Shown here: positions 17,138-24,038 of the stretch, in pieces
Layout: each line of letters starts with the position of its first letter
Numbering within the stretch: the stretch's first letter is position 1
From: Micromonospora sp. NBRC 110009
GTDB taxonomy: Bacteria; Actinomycetota; Actinomycetes; Mycobacteriales; Micromonosporaceae
Direction of reading: 5' to 3'
DNA: 64,000 nucleotides
Assembly: GCF_030518795.1 (NCBI RefSeq)
Contig: NZ_CP130427.1
Coordinates: 2,232,001 to 2,296,000, forward strand
The notes under the pieces: generated by a model
Told to the model about the DNA's origin: nothing
Databases searched by the model: none
What the model saw: the letters and a program-made list of their open reading frames with translations, nothing else
Translations under genes and position numbers: made by a program

Positions 17138-17223
17138 AGGCCCTGGCTGGGACTCGCGTCCTGACCAGGGCCTCTCGGTTGGAGCGGGTGACGGGAATCG
17201 AACCCGCACTGCCAGCTTGGGAA
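17138..17223 (-). repeat. Duplicated tRNA-Gly 3' end with terminator (putative att repeat)
   Basis: Bases 17180-17223 match 19971-20014 of the intact tRNA-Gly(CCC) at 43 of 44 positions, covering the encoded CCA, T-arm, variable region and anticodon loop. The 5' half of the tRNA is missing. The flanking hairpin (17138-17146 with 17165-17173) is the counterpart of the tRNA-Gly terminator, with changes on both arms that keep the pairing. This is the pattern left by integration at a tRNA 3' end. Confidence 0.7.
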
Positions 17224-17351
17224 TCGCACAAGATCGGATCGTCCTGCCGGGTAGCCGCTGGTCGGTTCGGTCCTGGATGGCGTGGCTTGGCCCCTGGTGA
17301 CACCCGCTTGTGGCCCATGGATGACCCGGCAGCCCCGACTGCGGTTGGGGC

Positions 17352-17468
17352 TCAGCGACGGTTGCGGGATCGGCGGACCGCCCAGACCCCGCCAACGATC
17401 GCCGCAGCAGTCGGCAAGAGGCAGCAAAGCGTCAGGAGGAACAGATGCCACGGCTTGAGAGCTCCCAT
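17352..17468 (-). CDS. 38-residue single-span membrane protein
   Basis: A short frame not covered by larger genes: ATG at 17466-17468, stop TCA at 17352-17354. The product begins MGALKPWHLFLLTLCCLLPT and continues with a glycine/alanine-rich hydrophobic stretch to VWAVRRSRNRR. The P-W-H start, one helix and an arginine tail resemble short actinobacterial membrane proteins of unknown role. No clear ribosome site is visible. Confidence 0.4.
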   Translation of the reverse strand: MGALKPWHLFLLTLCCLLPTAAAIVGGVWAVRRSRNRR

Positions 17469-17621
17469 GGCCGAGAGGATAGGCACCGCTTGCCAACACC
17501 GCTGTCTCTGCGAGCATCAGTTTGGAAGGACGAAGATCACGACTTACAAAGCCCTGGTGGCCAGGTCAAGGCACGCAACGCGTGACCGTTCGTGCCCGGT
17601 GGTGACCACCCGGGGTACCGG

Positions 17622-18116
17622 CTACTGGCACGTGGGCGGCACGACGGGTCTGGCGAACCACGGCGCTTGATCCTCGGCGAGCGCGTGCGTCAGATAGCGC
17701 GTCTGGTGCTCCGGAAGCTGCGGTAGGGCGTCAAGGTCAAACCATGCCACCTGGATCGACTCGTCGTCGTTGACCCTCGGCGCGCCGTTGGTCGCCCTGC
17801 AACGGAAGACGACGTTCAGCCAGTACACCTGGTCGCCGTTGGCGGCGACGGAAAGATCTAGGGCCTCCACGCTGACCAGTCGTTCGACCGTCGCTGACAC
17901 GCCGGTTTCCTCGCGCACCTCCCGCGCGGCTCCCGCTGCGGGCTGCTCGCCCGGCTCCAGGCATCCGGTGATCAAGGCCCATTGGCTGTTGTCGGATCGG
18001 CGGACCAGCAGGAGACGGCCCTGTGTGTCAAAGACGATGGCCGTCGCACCTTGTAGTGGCAACGGGTCGTGACCGATCTTCGATCGCAATGCCAGGACGA
18101 ACTCGGGGACAGGCAT
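17622..18116 (-). CDS. NUDIX hydrolase
   Basis: A 164-residue protein with a clear Nudix box: GCLEPGEQPAAGAAREVREE followed by TG, at about residues 54-76. It is preceded by GATAIVFDTQGRLLLVRRSD and NSQWALITG and followed by VYWLNVVFRCRATNG and ESIQVAWFDLDALPQLPEH, the standard fold. The substrate is unknown; the pattern is that of general nucleotide or sugar-nucleotide Nudix enzymes. Start: ATG 18116 (MPVPEFVLALRSKIGHD); the open frame continues to 18293 without family resemblance. It lies in the segment between the tRNA-Gly repeats and is probably imported cargo. Confidence 0.85.
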   Translation of the reverse strand: MPVPEFVLALRSKIGHDPLPLQGATAIVFDTQGRLLLVRRSDNSQWALITGCLEPGEQPAAGAAREVREETGVSATVERLVSVEALDLSVAANGDQVYWLNVVFRCRATNGAPRVNDDESIQVAWFDLDALPQLPEHQTRYLTHALAEDQAPWFARPVVPPTCQ

Positions 18117-18799
18117 GGCGGCGACCCTAACTAGGTCTGCCTCACCACGCTGTCCCCATCCCCGGATAGGTGCCGACAACTGCGGCGCCCGGTCGGGGTC
18201 AAGGGTGGCCGTAAGCCATCGGCGGGCCGACGCGTAGCGCCCATGACGCCGGGCGGGTGGCGTGAAGGATGGGGCACCTTGGGGATGGGTCACGCCCTGG
18301 TCCTCGTCGTCATCGAACGGCGGGCGGCGCCCACGTGACTCGAAGGCAAGCAGCTCTGCTGCGCGGCAGCGATCGTCCCGCCGTCAACGGCCAGCAACCC
18401 CGATGGCGATCGTCCCGCCTCAGCCTCTCGTTCATGGCTTCCCGCAGGGTGGCCGGCCGTCCCGGCCGATGCCGGCCGGAGGTCGCCAGCAGGCCGGGGC
18501 CGGGCCGGCGCGGCCCGCTTGCGGGCCGCCTCGATCCTAAAGAGGTCTATTCGGCAGTACGACGCTTCGGCCGTTGGTTGGATCAGCGCCGGCGATCGCC
18601 GCTCTAGATCACCGCCCAAGCCATGTCTGAGAGCTCACCACGTCCGACCACGCAGACACTGAACCAGAACCGTCCCTAGATCGACAGGACAGGCCCTCGG
18701 CCTGTCCTGTCGATCATGTGAGCCAGGCCAGTTCGCCTCCGCGGGCATAGGTCCGGACGGCCGTGGGAACAAATCCCCTGCTCTGCCCGGAGTTTCCTT
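18117..18799. other. Non-coding stretch between NUDIX and methyltransferase genes
   Basis: About 680 bases without a convincing gene. It contains a 14-bp direct repeat (GCGATCGTCCCGCC at 18369-18382 and 18406-18419), a tight GC hairpin (GCGGCCCGC 18510-18518 with GCGGGCCGC 18521-18529) and the strong terminator at 18679-18715. Open frames here have no hydrophobic or motif pattern that I can place. Confidence 0.5.
18679..18715 (-). terminator. 17-bp perfect hairpin after the methyltransferase gene
   Basis: GATCGACAGGACAGGCC (18679-18695) pairs perfectly with 18699-18715 around a 3-base loop, 84 bases beyond the methyltransferase stop. There is no T-run. It is probably a terminator; a protein-binding or transposon-end role cannot be excluded given its location in the scar. 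Confidence 0.6.
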
Positions 18800-19489
18800 C
18801 TAGACGGACTCGAGGACGAAGAAGAGGAAACACATGAAGGACCCGGAGTCCAGGTCGGGTGGAAGCAGCTCCGCAGGAGTGTCCGGAGAAGGGGGCGGCT
18901 CGCTGATCGTCGCGATGCGGAACCCAGCAGCAGCAAAAGCATCTGCCATGGCGTGCAGCGGCCGGTGCCAGAAGGTCAGCCACACAGCCTGGCCGTCCAG
19001 GATGTACTCCTCGGAGTACTTTGTAACCGCAAAGTAGTTGCGATACTCGATCGCATAGGCGGCGGGGTGGTTGACCGAGAGCATCAGGCGACCGCCTGGC
19101 TTCAGCACGCGACGCAGCTCGGCGAGGGGGCCGGACCAGTCCTCCAGGTAGTGCAGAACCAGGGACGCGACGACGTCATCGAACTCGGCGTCTGCGAACG
19201 GCAGCGGCGTGCGCAGGTCCGCCACGTGCAAATCGGCGTCTTCACCCAGCCTCCGGCGGGCCAGGTCGACCATGGCCGCACTCACGTCAAAGCCGGTGAC
19301 CACGGCTCCCTTGGCGCGCAGCGCAGCTGACAACGGGCCGGAACCGCACCCCACGTCGAGGATTCGGCGGCCCGAGACGTTGCCGGCGAGGCGAAGCATC
19401 GCGGGTCGCTCGTAGTAGGCGTTGAAGAGGCCGGACTCGTTCTCCGCCGAGTAGGCGTTCGCAAAGTCGTCGTAGTCGGTGGTTGTCAC
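18800..19489 (-). CDS. SAM-dependent class I methyltransferase
   Basis: A 229-residue methyltransferase. Motif I is ILDVGCGSGPLSAALRAKGA, followed by VTGFDVSAAMVDLARRRLG (acidic loop after strand 2), LPFADAEFDDVVASLVLHYL and LRRVLKPGGRLMLSVNHPAA, which is the UbiE/COQ5-like small-molecule set. The later part (AVWLTFWHRPLHAMADAF) fits the family's substrate cap. The substrate is unknown. Start: GTG at 19489 (MTTTDYDDFANAYSAE); the frame stays open to 19609 but without family sequence. It is within the tRNA-Gly-bounded segment and is probably cargo. Confidence 0.85.
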   Translation of the reverse strand: MTTTDYDDFANAYSAENESGLFNAYYERPAMLRLAGNVSGRRILDVGCGSGPLSAALRAKGAVVTGFDVSAAMVDLARRRLGEDADLHVADLRTPLPFADAEFDDVVASLVLHYLEDWSGPLAELRRVLKPGGRLMLSVNHPAAYAIEYRNYFAVTKYSEEYILDGQAVWLTFWHRPLHAMADAFAAAGFRIATISEPPPSPDTPAELLPPDLDSGSFMCFLFFVLESV

Positions 19490-19686
19490 CGTGACCCCAT
19501 TCCCATGACGTCGTTCTCGTCCCCCGGCCTCGCCAGGGCAAGCGTGATTGCGTGCCCTGCATGCGGTGTTCGATCTACCGACATGGACGCGGTGTCCATG
19601 ATTGATCACATTATGTGAAGCCGTCTTTTTCGGACAGCCAGCTCATCAGGCAGATTACCGGCGGCGGGCGCTTCACGTGGGCCCCG

Positions 19687-19870
19687 CTATTCGAGAGCGT
19701 GGGTCGACCTGGTGGGAAACATCGTTAGCAGCGCTTCGACGCGGGCCTGAATGATCCTCTCCCGCTCGGCGCGCTGGCGTGCGTCCGTGTGGTGTCCTGA
19801 CCGGTGATCCGCCCGGGCCACTTGCGGTAGCGCAGGCCGTGCTCCGCGATGAAGTAGAAGGCCGGTGAGA
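19687..19870 (-). pseudogene. Broken coding remnant, family not recognised
   Basis: One frame gives FYFIAEHGLRYRKWPGRITG and, after a frame change near 19800, another gives RQRAERERIIQARVEALLT and a short tail to a TAG at 19687-19689. The two pieces read like one protein end interrupted by a frameshift. I do not recognise the family. Its position next to the tRNA-Gly end of the element is where an integrase or replication gene would sit, but that is conjecture. Confidence 0.3.
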
Positions 19871-19928
19871 AGCGTGGCTAGTGGCCCGTGGATGGCCCAT
19901 CGGGCGCTGGCGGCCCGTGGAACATCGA

Positions 19929-19964
19929 AGGCCCTGACCGGGACTGACGTCCTGATCAGGGCCT
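19929..19964 (-). terminator. tRNA-Gly terminator hairpin
   Basis: AGGCCCTGA (19929-19937) pairs with TCAGGGCCT (19956-19964), just past the tRNA 3' end on the minus strand. A homologous hairpin with both arms changed accompanies the tRNA fragment at 17138-17173. Confidence 0.6.
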
Positions 19965-19970
19965 TTCGTG

Positions 19971-20044
19971 TGGAGCGGGTGACGGGAATCGAACCCGCAC
20001 TGTCAGCTTGGGAAGCTGATGTTCTGCCATTGAACTACACCCGC
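19971..20044 (-). tRNA. tRNA-Gly (anticodon CCC)
   Basis: On the minus strand the gene runs from GCGGGTG (20044 downward) to the encoded CCA (19973-19971). The acceptor stem GCGGGTG pairs with CACCCGC, the anticodon stem TCAGC/GCTGA encloses the loop TTCCCAA giving anticodon CCC, and the T-arm has GGTTCGATTCC. All arms are intact, so this is a functional copy. Confidence 0.95.
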
Positions 20045-20290
20045 AGGCGGCACCACTGTACCTGAGGTCACCACCTCCGTGCACGCAGGTACCCCTGCGG
20101 CGGCTTCCGGCCGCCCCGCAACCGCCCCGAAACGATCTCGCAACGGCCCGGGCCCACCGAGCAGCAGAAAGTTTCCCCACGGCAACATATGGTCGTTTTC
20201 AAATCCTTCGATCGGTTGTAACGTCTCCCCAACGTTCTCCGACTCGGCGTGACATACCCCCCTGTCGCGCCGGCAGAAAGAGGTGGGCCC

Positions 20291-21277
20291 ATGGGACTCC
20301 GTCCCAACCTGCTGACCCGGCGGGCCGCCGGCGTCGCGTCGACGACCCTCGCGCTGCTGCTGAGCACCGGCGCCGTTGGCGTCGTCCCCGCTGCGTCGGC
20401 CTTCTCCGCCGCCCCGGGCGGCTCCTGCGCCGAGCCGGCCGACGCGCACTCGAACGCCCGGGTCGCGAAGGGTGGCAGCAGCAAGCTCGACCCAAACGAG
20501 CTGACCGCCCAGCAGGTCCGCGACCGCGAGGCCGACCTCGCCGCCGCCCTGCGTGAGCGGGCCGCCTTCCGGGGTGGCGCCCAGGCCGCCGCTCCGCTGG
20601 CCACCGTCACCATCCAGGTCGTCGTGCACGTCATCCAGCGGGACACCACCCGCGCCGGCGGCAACATCCCGGACTCGATGGTCACCCAGCAGATCGACGT
20701 GCTGAACAAGGCCTACAGCGGCGCCACCGGCGGCGCCCCGACCGCCTTCAGCTTCCAGCTCCAGAAGGTGCACCACGTCACCAACGCGGCGTGGTACCCG
20801 ATCGTCCAGGGCTCCTCGGCGGAGCGGCAGATGAAGTCCTCGCTGCGTGAGGGCGGCAAGAGCACCCTCAACATCTACCTGGGCGAGCTGAGCGACGACC
20901 TGCTCGGCTGGGCCACCTTCCCGAAGCGCAAGCTCGACAGCATGGACGGCGTGGTTGCGCTGAGCGAGTCGCTGCCGGGTGGCACCGCGACCAACTACAA
21001 CCAGGGCGACACCGGCACCCACGAGATCGGCCACTGGCTGAACCTCTACCACACCTTCCAGGGTGGCTGCTCCGGCTCGGGCGACAGCGTCGACGACACC
21101 CCCGCCGAGAGCTCGCCGGCGTTCCAGTGCCCCACCGGGCGGGACACCTGCGCTGCGGCCGGCCTGGACCCGATCACCAACTTCATGGACTACACCTACG
21201 ACTCGTGCATGTACCAGTTCACCGCTGGTCAGGCGAGCCGGATGCTGACCGCGTGGAACGCCTACCGCGCGGCATGA
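20291..21277 (+). CDS. Secreted zinc metalloprotease (M43 family)
   Basis: A 328-residue secreted protease. A signal peptide covers about residues 1-39 (RRAAGVASTTLALLLSTGAV ending near ASAFSA). The zinc site is HEIGHWLNLYH with H244, E245, H248 and H254, the metzincin-type HExxHxxGxxH variant in which the third ligand follows NLY, and the Met-turn is NFMDY at 297-301. The surrounding CSGSGDSVDDTPAES and FTAGQASRMLTAW are typical of the M43B (pappalysin/cytophagalysin-like) group. Four cysteines in the C-terminal part likely form disulfides. Start: ATG 20291 after AGAGG. It is monocistronic and followed by a strong hairpin. Confidence 0.9.
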   Translation: MGLRPNLLTRRAAGVASTTLALLLSTGAVGVVPAASAFSAAPGGSCAEPADAHSNARVAKGGSSKLDPNELTAQQVRDREADLAAALRERAAFRGGAQAAAPLATVTIQVVVHVIQRDTTRAGGNIPDSMVTQQIDVLNKAYSGATGGAPTAFSFQLQKVHHVTNAAWYPIVQGSSAERQMKSSLREGGKSTLNIYLGELSDDLLGWATFPKRKLDSMDGVVALSESLPGGTATNYNQGDTGTHEIGHWLNLYHTFQGGCSGSGDSVDDTPAESSPAFQCPTGRDTCAAAGLDPITNFMDYTYDSCMYQFTAGQASRMLTAWNAYRAA

Positions 21278-21300
21278 CCATCCCGCGCTGAACGCGGAAC

Positions 21301-21340
21301 GCCGGTGCCGGTCCCGTCCTCGGACGGGGCCGGCACCGGC
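21301..21340 (+). terminator. Terminator after the metalloprotease gene
   Basis: A 19-bp stem (21301-21319 with 21322-21340) with one G-T wobble and a 2-base loop, directly after the metalloprotease and facing the convergent PPOX gene. It can act in both directions. Confidence 0.75.
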
Positions 21341-21352
21341 GCTTTGGTGGGC

Positions 21353-21892
21353 TCAGGCGGCCGGGCGGCGGGTATCGAAGCCGTGCCGGCCGCGCCGGAC
21401 CTCGGCGGCGGTACGGCGGGTCGGGCCGGTCGCCCGCGGGTCGAGCCAGACCCTTACCTGCGGCCGGCCGGCGCCGGGCCGGGTCGTCTGGTCACGCCGG
21501 GTGAGCATCGCCACGTCGACGGTGAACTCGAACAGCCGCCAGTCGACCTGCGGCGCGGCGCGGCCCAGCTCGGCCAGCCGGGCCACGGTCGCCGGGTCGC
21601 TCACCGGGCGGGCCCGACCGGCGACGTACGCCTCGTCGTCGCTCTCCTCGGGCGGGAACGAGTGCAGGGCGTAGCGGCCGTCGCGTTCGAGGTCGCGGCG
21701 CTTGGGCGAGTCGATGACGAAGCAGTAGAGCCCGTCGTCGGTGATCACCGGAGAGACCGGGTGGACCCGGGGACCTCCGTCGGCGCGGACTGTGGCGAGG
21801 TAGCCGAAGCCCGGCCCGTACTGCTGCAGGAGAAGGCGGATCTCGTCGGCGAGTCGGGGCTCGTCGGCGGCGAATTCGGACCAGGAAGCCAT
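21353..21892 (-). CDS. Pyridoxamine 5'-phosphate oxidase-family protein
   Basis: A 179-residue split-barrel protein. FGYLATVRADGGPRVHPVSP is the typical opening strand pair of the PPOX group, followed by DGLYCFVIDSPKRRDLERDG and YALHSFPPEESDDEAYVAGR. Members bind FMN, F420 or haem; no feature settles the cofactor here. The last part (VAMLTRRDQTTRPG, VRVWLDPRATG) is an actinobacterial extension. ATG 21892 is divergent from dcd, with 78 bases between the two starts. Confidence 0.85.
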   Translation of the reverse strand: MASWSEFAADEPRLADEIRLLLQQYGPGFGYLATVRADGGPRVHPVSPVITDDGLYCFVIDSPKRRDLERDGRYALHSFPPEESDDEAYVAGRARPVSDPATVARLAELGRAAPQVDWRLFEFTVDVAMLTRRDQTTRPGAGRPQVRVWLDPRATGPTRRTAAEVRRGRHGFDTRRPAA

Positions 21893-21970
21893 GTGGACAT
21901 TCTATCGAACAGGTGTACGAAGATGTAGTCCGACACGCAGGTCACCCGTTCTGGTCGCTATGGTGTTCCG

Positions 21971-22549
21971 ATGCTGCTCTCCGACCGGGACCTGGTCACC
22001 GAGATCAAGGCAGGCACGCTCGCTCTGGAGCCCTTCGAGCCCACGCTGGTGCAACCGTCCAGCATCGACGTACGCCTGGACCGGCTCTTCCGGGTCTTCA
22101 ACAACCACCTCTACACGCACATCGACCCGGCGGTCCAGCAGGACGACCTGACCTCGATGGTGGAGGTGCCGGAGGGCGAGCCGTTCGTCCTGCACCCGGG
22201 CGAGTTCGTGCTCGCTTCGACGCTTGAGGTGATCTCGCTCGGCGACCAGCTCGCCGGCCGGCTGGAGGGCAAGTCCAGCCTGGGCCGGCTCGGGCTGCTC
22301 ACCCACTCGACGGCGGGCTTCATCGACCCCGGCTTCTCCGGACACGTCACGCTGGAGCTCTCCAACGTGGCGAACCTGCCGATCACCCTCTGGCCGGGCA
22401 TGAAGATCGGGCAGCTCTGCATCTTCCGGCTCTCCTCGCCGGCCGAACACCCGTACGGCTCCGAGATCTACGGCTCGCGCTACCAGGGCCAGCGCGGCCC
22501 CACCCCGAGCCGCTCCTGGCAGAACTGGCGGGTCTGGCCCACCCGCTGA
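21971..22549 (+). CDS. dcd: dCTP deaminase
   Basis: A 192-residue protein, the normal length. Signature segments are [53 protein letters not shown] (active-site arginine and the GKSS loop), [20 protein letters not shown] and [12 protein letters not shown]. It converts dCTP to dUTP, or directly to dUMP in the bifunctional forms common in actinobacteria, feeding thymidylate synthesis. The trimer-forming C-terminus ([15 protein letters not shown]) is complete. A TATGGT -10-like hexamer ends 6 bases before the ATG, with no ribosome site, so a leaderless transcript is likely. Confidence 0.95.
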   Translation: MLLSDRDLVTEIKAGTLALEPFEPTLVQPSSIDVRLDRLFRVFNNHLYTHIDPAVQQDDLTSMVEVPEGEPFVLHPGEFVLASTLEVISLGDQLAGRLEGKSSLGRLGLLTHSTAGFIDPGFSGHVTLELSNVANLPITLWPGMKIGQLCIFRLSSPAEHPYGSEIYGSRYQGQRGPTPSRSWQNWRVWPTR

Positions 22550-22560
22550 GCAGCGCCAGC

Positions 22561-22613
22561 GCGTTAAGCGGGGCCCCTTCCTCTACCTCACGCGTTAAGA
22601 AGGGGCCCCTGCT
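22561..22613. repeat. GCGTTAAG direct repeat with an 11-bp GGGGCCCCTTC hairpin
   Basis: GCGTTAAG occurs at 22561-22568 and 22592-22599. GGGGCCCCTTC (22570-22580) pairs perfectly with GAAGGGGCCCC (22599-22609). It lies between the convergent dcd and NlpC genes and can terminate both. The combined direct and inverted structure looks like a dispersed repeat unit, and a related GGGGCCCCT core is at 10652-10695. Confidence 0.6.
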
Positions 22614-22619
22614 TGCCGC

Positions 22620-23654
22620 TCAGCCCGGGCGGCCGTAGCTGTTGATCTGGCCGTCGTCGACGCGTTTCATCGTGATCGGTTTGCCGGACTGGGAGGCGTG
22701 CACCACCCAGCCGCCACCGACGTACATCGCCACGTGGTGCAGGTCGCTGTAGTAGAAGACCAGGTCACCGGCGCGCAGCTCGCTGCGGCTCACCCGCCGG
22801 GTGACGTCGTGCTGCTGGGCGGCGTTGTGCGGCAGGGAGACCCCGGCCTTGGCCCAGGCCGCCATGGTGAGGCCGGAGCAGTCGTAGTGGTCCGGGCCGG
22901 CGGCACCCCAGACGTAGATCTTGCCGATCTGGGCGCAGGCGAACTTGACCGCGACCCCGGCGGGGCCGCCCGGGTAGCCGGCGGGGCAGGGGGCGGGACG
23001 CAGCGGGCCGCCGCCGCCGTTGCCGTAGACCTTGAGCCGCAGCTTCTGGAGCCGGGCGATCTCGGCGTCGATCTGCTTCTTCTGCGCCGCGAGCTGGGCC
23101 TCGGTGCGGGCCAGCTTGGCGATCATCAGGTCCAGCGGCTTCTTCTTCGCGGCCAGCTGGTCGCGCAGGTCGGCGACGGCCTGCACCTGCTGCTGCTGGC
23201 GGTGGGCGAAGCGGTCGAGCAGTTCCAGGCTGTCGACCACCTCGCCCGGCGACCGGCTGCCCAGCAGCGCGTTGACGGTGGAGAGGTTGTCCCCCTTGTA
23301 GGCGTCGGCGGCGAGCCCGCCGACCCGGCCGAGCGCGGCGTCCACCTGGGCCTGCAGCGGGGCGATCTGCTTGGCCAGCGCCGCGGCCTGCTTGCGCTTG
23401 ACGGCGAGGTCCCCGCGGGTGGCGTTGACCTGCTCGATGATCGGTTCGAGCTTGTTCCAGTCCCGGTCGATCTGGGCTTCGATCTCGGCGACCGACGGTT
23501 CGGCGTGGGCCGCCGTGGCGCCGCCGGTCAGGATGACGGCGGTGCCGACCAGGGCGGCGAGGGCGGTGGTGCAGCGGGACCAGCGTGAACGCGGCGCAGC
23601 CGTCACCCGGTCGACCGACCGGATCGACGGTGGCCGCGGGGCATGGTGTGCCAC
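22620..23654 (-). CDS. Secreted NlpC/P60 peptidoglycan endopeptidase under riboswitch control
   Basis: A 344-residue secreted hydrolase. A signal peptide ends near ATAAHA (about residue 50), then a long coiled coil (about 55-205; repeated KRKQAAALAKQIAPLQAQ and AAKKKPLDLMIAKLART type heptads) and a C-terminal NlpC/P60 domain with the Cys of HYDCSGLTMAAW, His of DLHHVAMY and His of WVVHASQSG. It cleaves peptide stems of peptidoglycan, probably for cell separation like RipA. Start: GTG 23654 with GAAGGAG upstream; the frame continuing to 23810 runs through a ydaO-type riboswitch, so that longer start is wrong. Confidence 0.9.
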   Translation of the reverse strand: MAHHAPRPPSIRSVDRVTAAPRSRWSRCTTALAALVGTAVILTGGATAAHAEPSVAEIEAQIDRDWNKLEPIIEQVNATRGDLAVKRKQAAALAKQIAPLQAQVDAALGRVGGLAADAYKGDNLSTVNALLGSRSPGEVVDSLELLDRFAHRQQQQVQAVADLRDQLAAKKKPLDLMIAKLARTEAQLAAQKKQIDAEIARLQKLRLKVYGNGGGGPLRPAPCPAGYPGGPAGVAVKFACAQIGKIYVWGAAGPDHYDCSGLTMAAWAKAGVSLPHNAAQQHDVTRRVSRSELRAGDLVFYYSDLHHVAMYVGGGWVVHASQSGKPITMKRVDDGQINSYGRPG

Positions 23655-23671
23655 CGGGCTCCGTACTCCTT

Positions 23672-23800
23672 CTTCCCGACCGCCTACCGGGTTAGCTGAC
23701 GGGTTCGGGCGGGAAGGGAGCCGCCCTACCGCAGTGGCTGCGGATTCACCCCAGATACCTGGGTCCCCGGCTCGCCCGGAGGCGACTCGGCGGTGTCGGA
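23672..23800 (-). promoter_or_regulatory. ydaO/yuaA-type c-di-AMP riboswitch
   Basis: On the minus strand the leader contains the conserved ydaO blocks in order: GCCGGGGACCCA, GGGGTGAATCC, GGTAGGGCGGCTCCC, then CCCGAACCCGTCAGCTAACC and GGTAGGCGG. These are the core pseudo-symmetric junction sequences of the class that binds cyclic di-AMP. It lies 20-150 bases upstream of the NlpC/P60 start, the usual target in actinobacteria, where the ligand normally turns expression off. The edges are approximate. Confidence 0.85.
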
Positions 23801-23848
23801 CCGTCACCACCCGGGCTGGGTCGTGAAGCTGCCGGTCGACGATTGACC

Positions 23849-23878
23849 AGAGTAGAGATGGCCGTTATCAATTAGCAA
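23849..23878 (-). promoter_or_regulatory. Candidate promoter for the riboswitch-NlpC transcript
   Basis: On the minus strand TTGCTA (23873-23878) and TACTCT (23849-23854) are 18 bases apart, about 50 bases upstream of the first recognisable riboswitch block. The match to the principal sigma factor consensus is moderate. Confidence 0.4.
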
Positions 23879-24038
23879 CCCGAGACGCCGTGACACTCCG
23901 TACGGGAATTCGCGGCCACTCCAGCCCGGTCGAAGATTTTTTTCAACCCACATCACTATCCGGAAAGCTATTGACCACAGGGCGGGTGCGGAGTGAGGGT
24001 GAGGGTCGCAGTGACCCCCATCCCTGTCTGGAGGTTTG

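Larger units (their letters stand above)
17138..20014. mobile_element. Probable scar of a tRNA-Gly integrated element (2.8 kb)
   Basis: The segment lies between the two copies of the tRNA-Gly 3' end and terminator. It holds a small membrane frame, a NUDIX hydrolase, a methyltransferase, long non-coding stretches and a broken frame near 19.7-19.9 kb. The codon use and base composition look less GC-rich than the flanks by eye. No intact integrase, excisionase or replication gene remains, so it is immobile. The reading as an element is inferred from the repeats. Confidence 0.5.

Noticed and set aside
17098..17517. Minus-strand frame of 139 codons across the tRNA-Gly fragment
   Set aside because: It crosses the duplicated tRNA and terminator and has no family pattern; the tRNA-derived sequence explains it.
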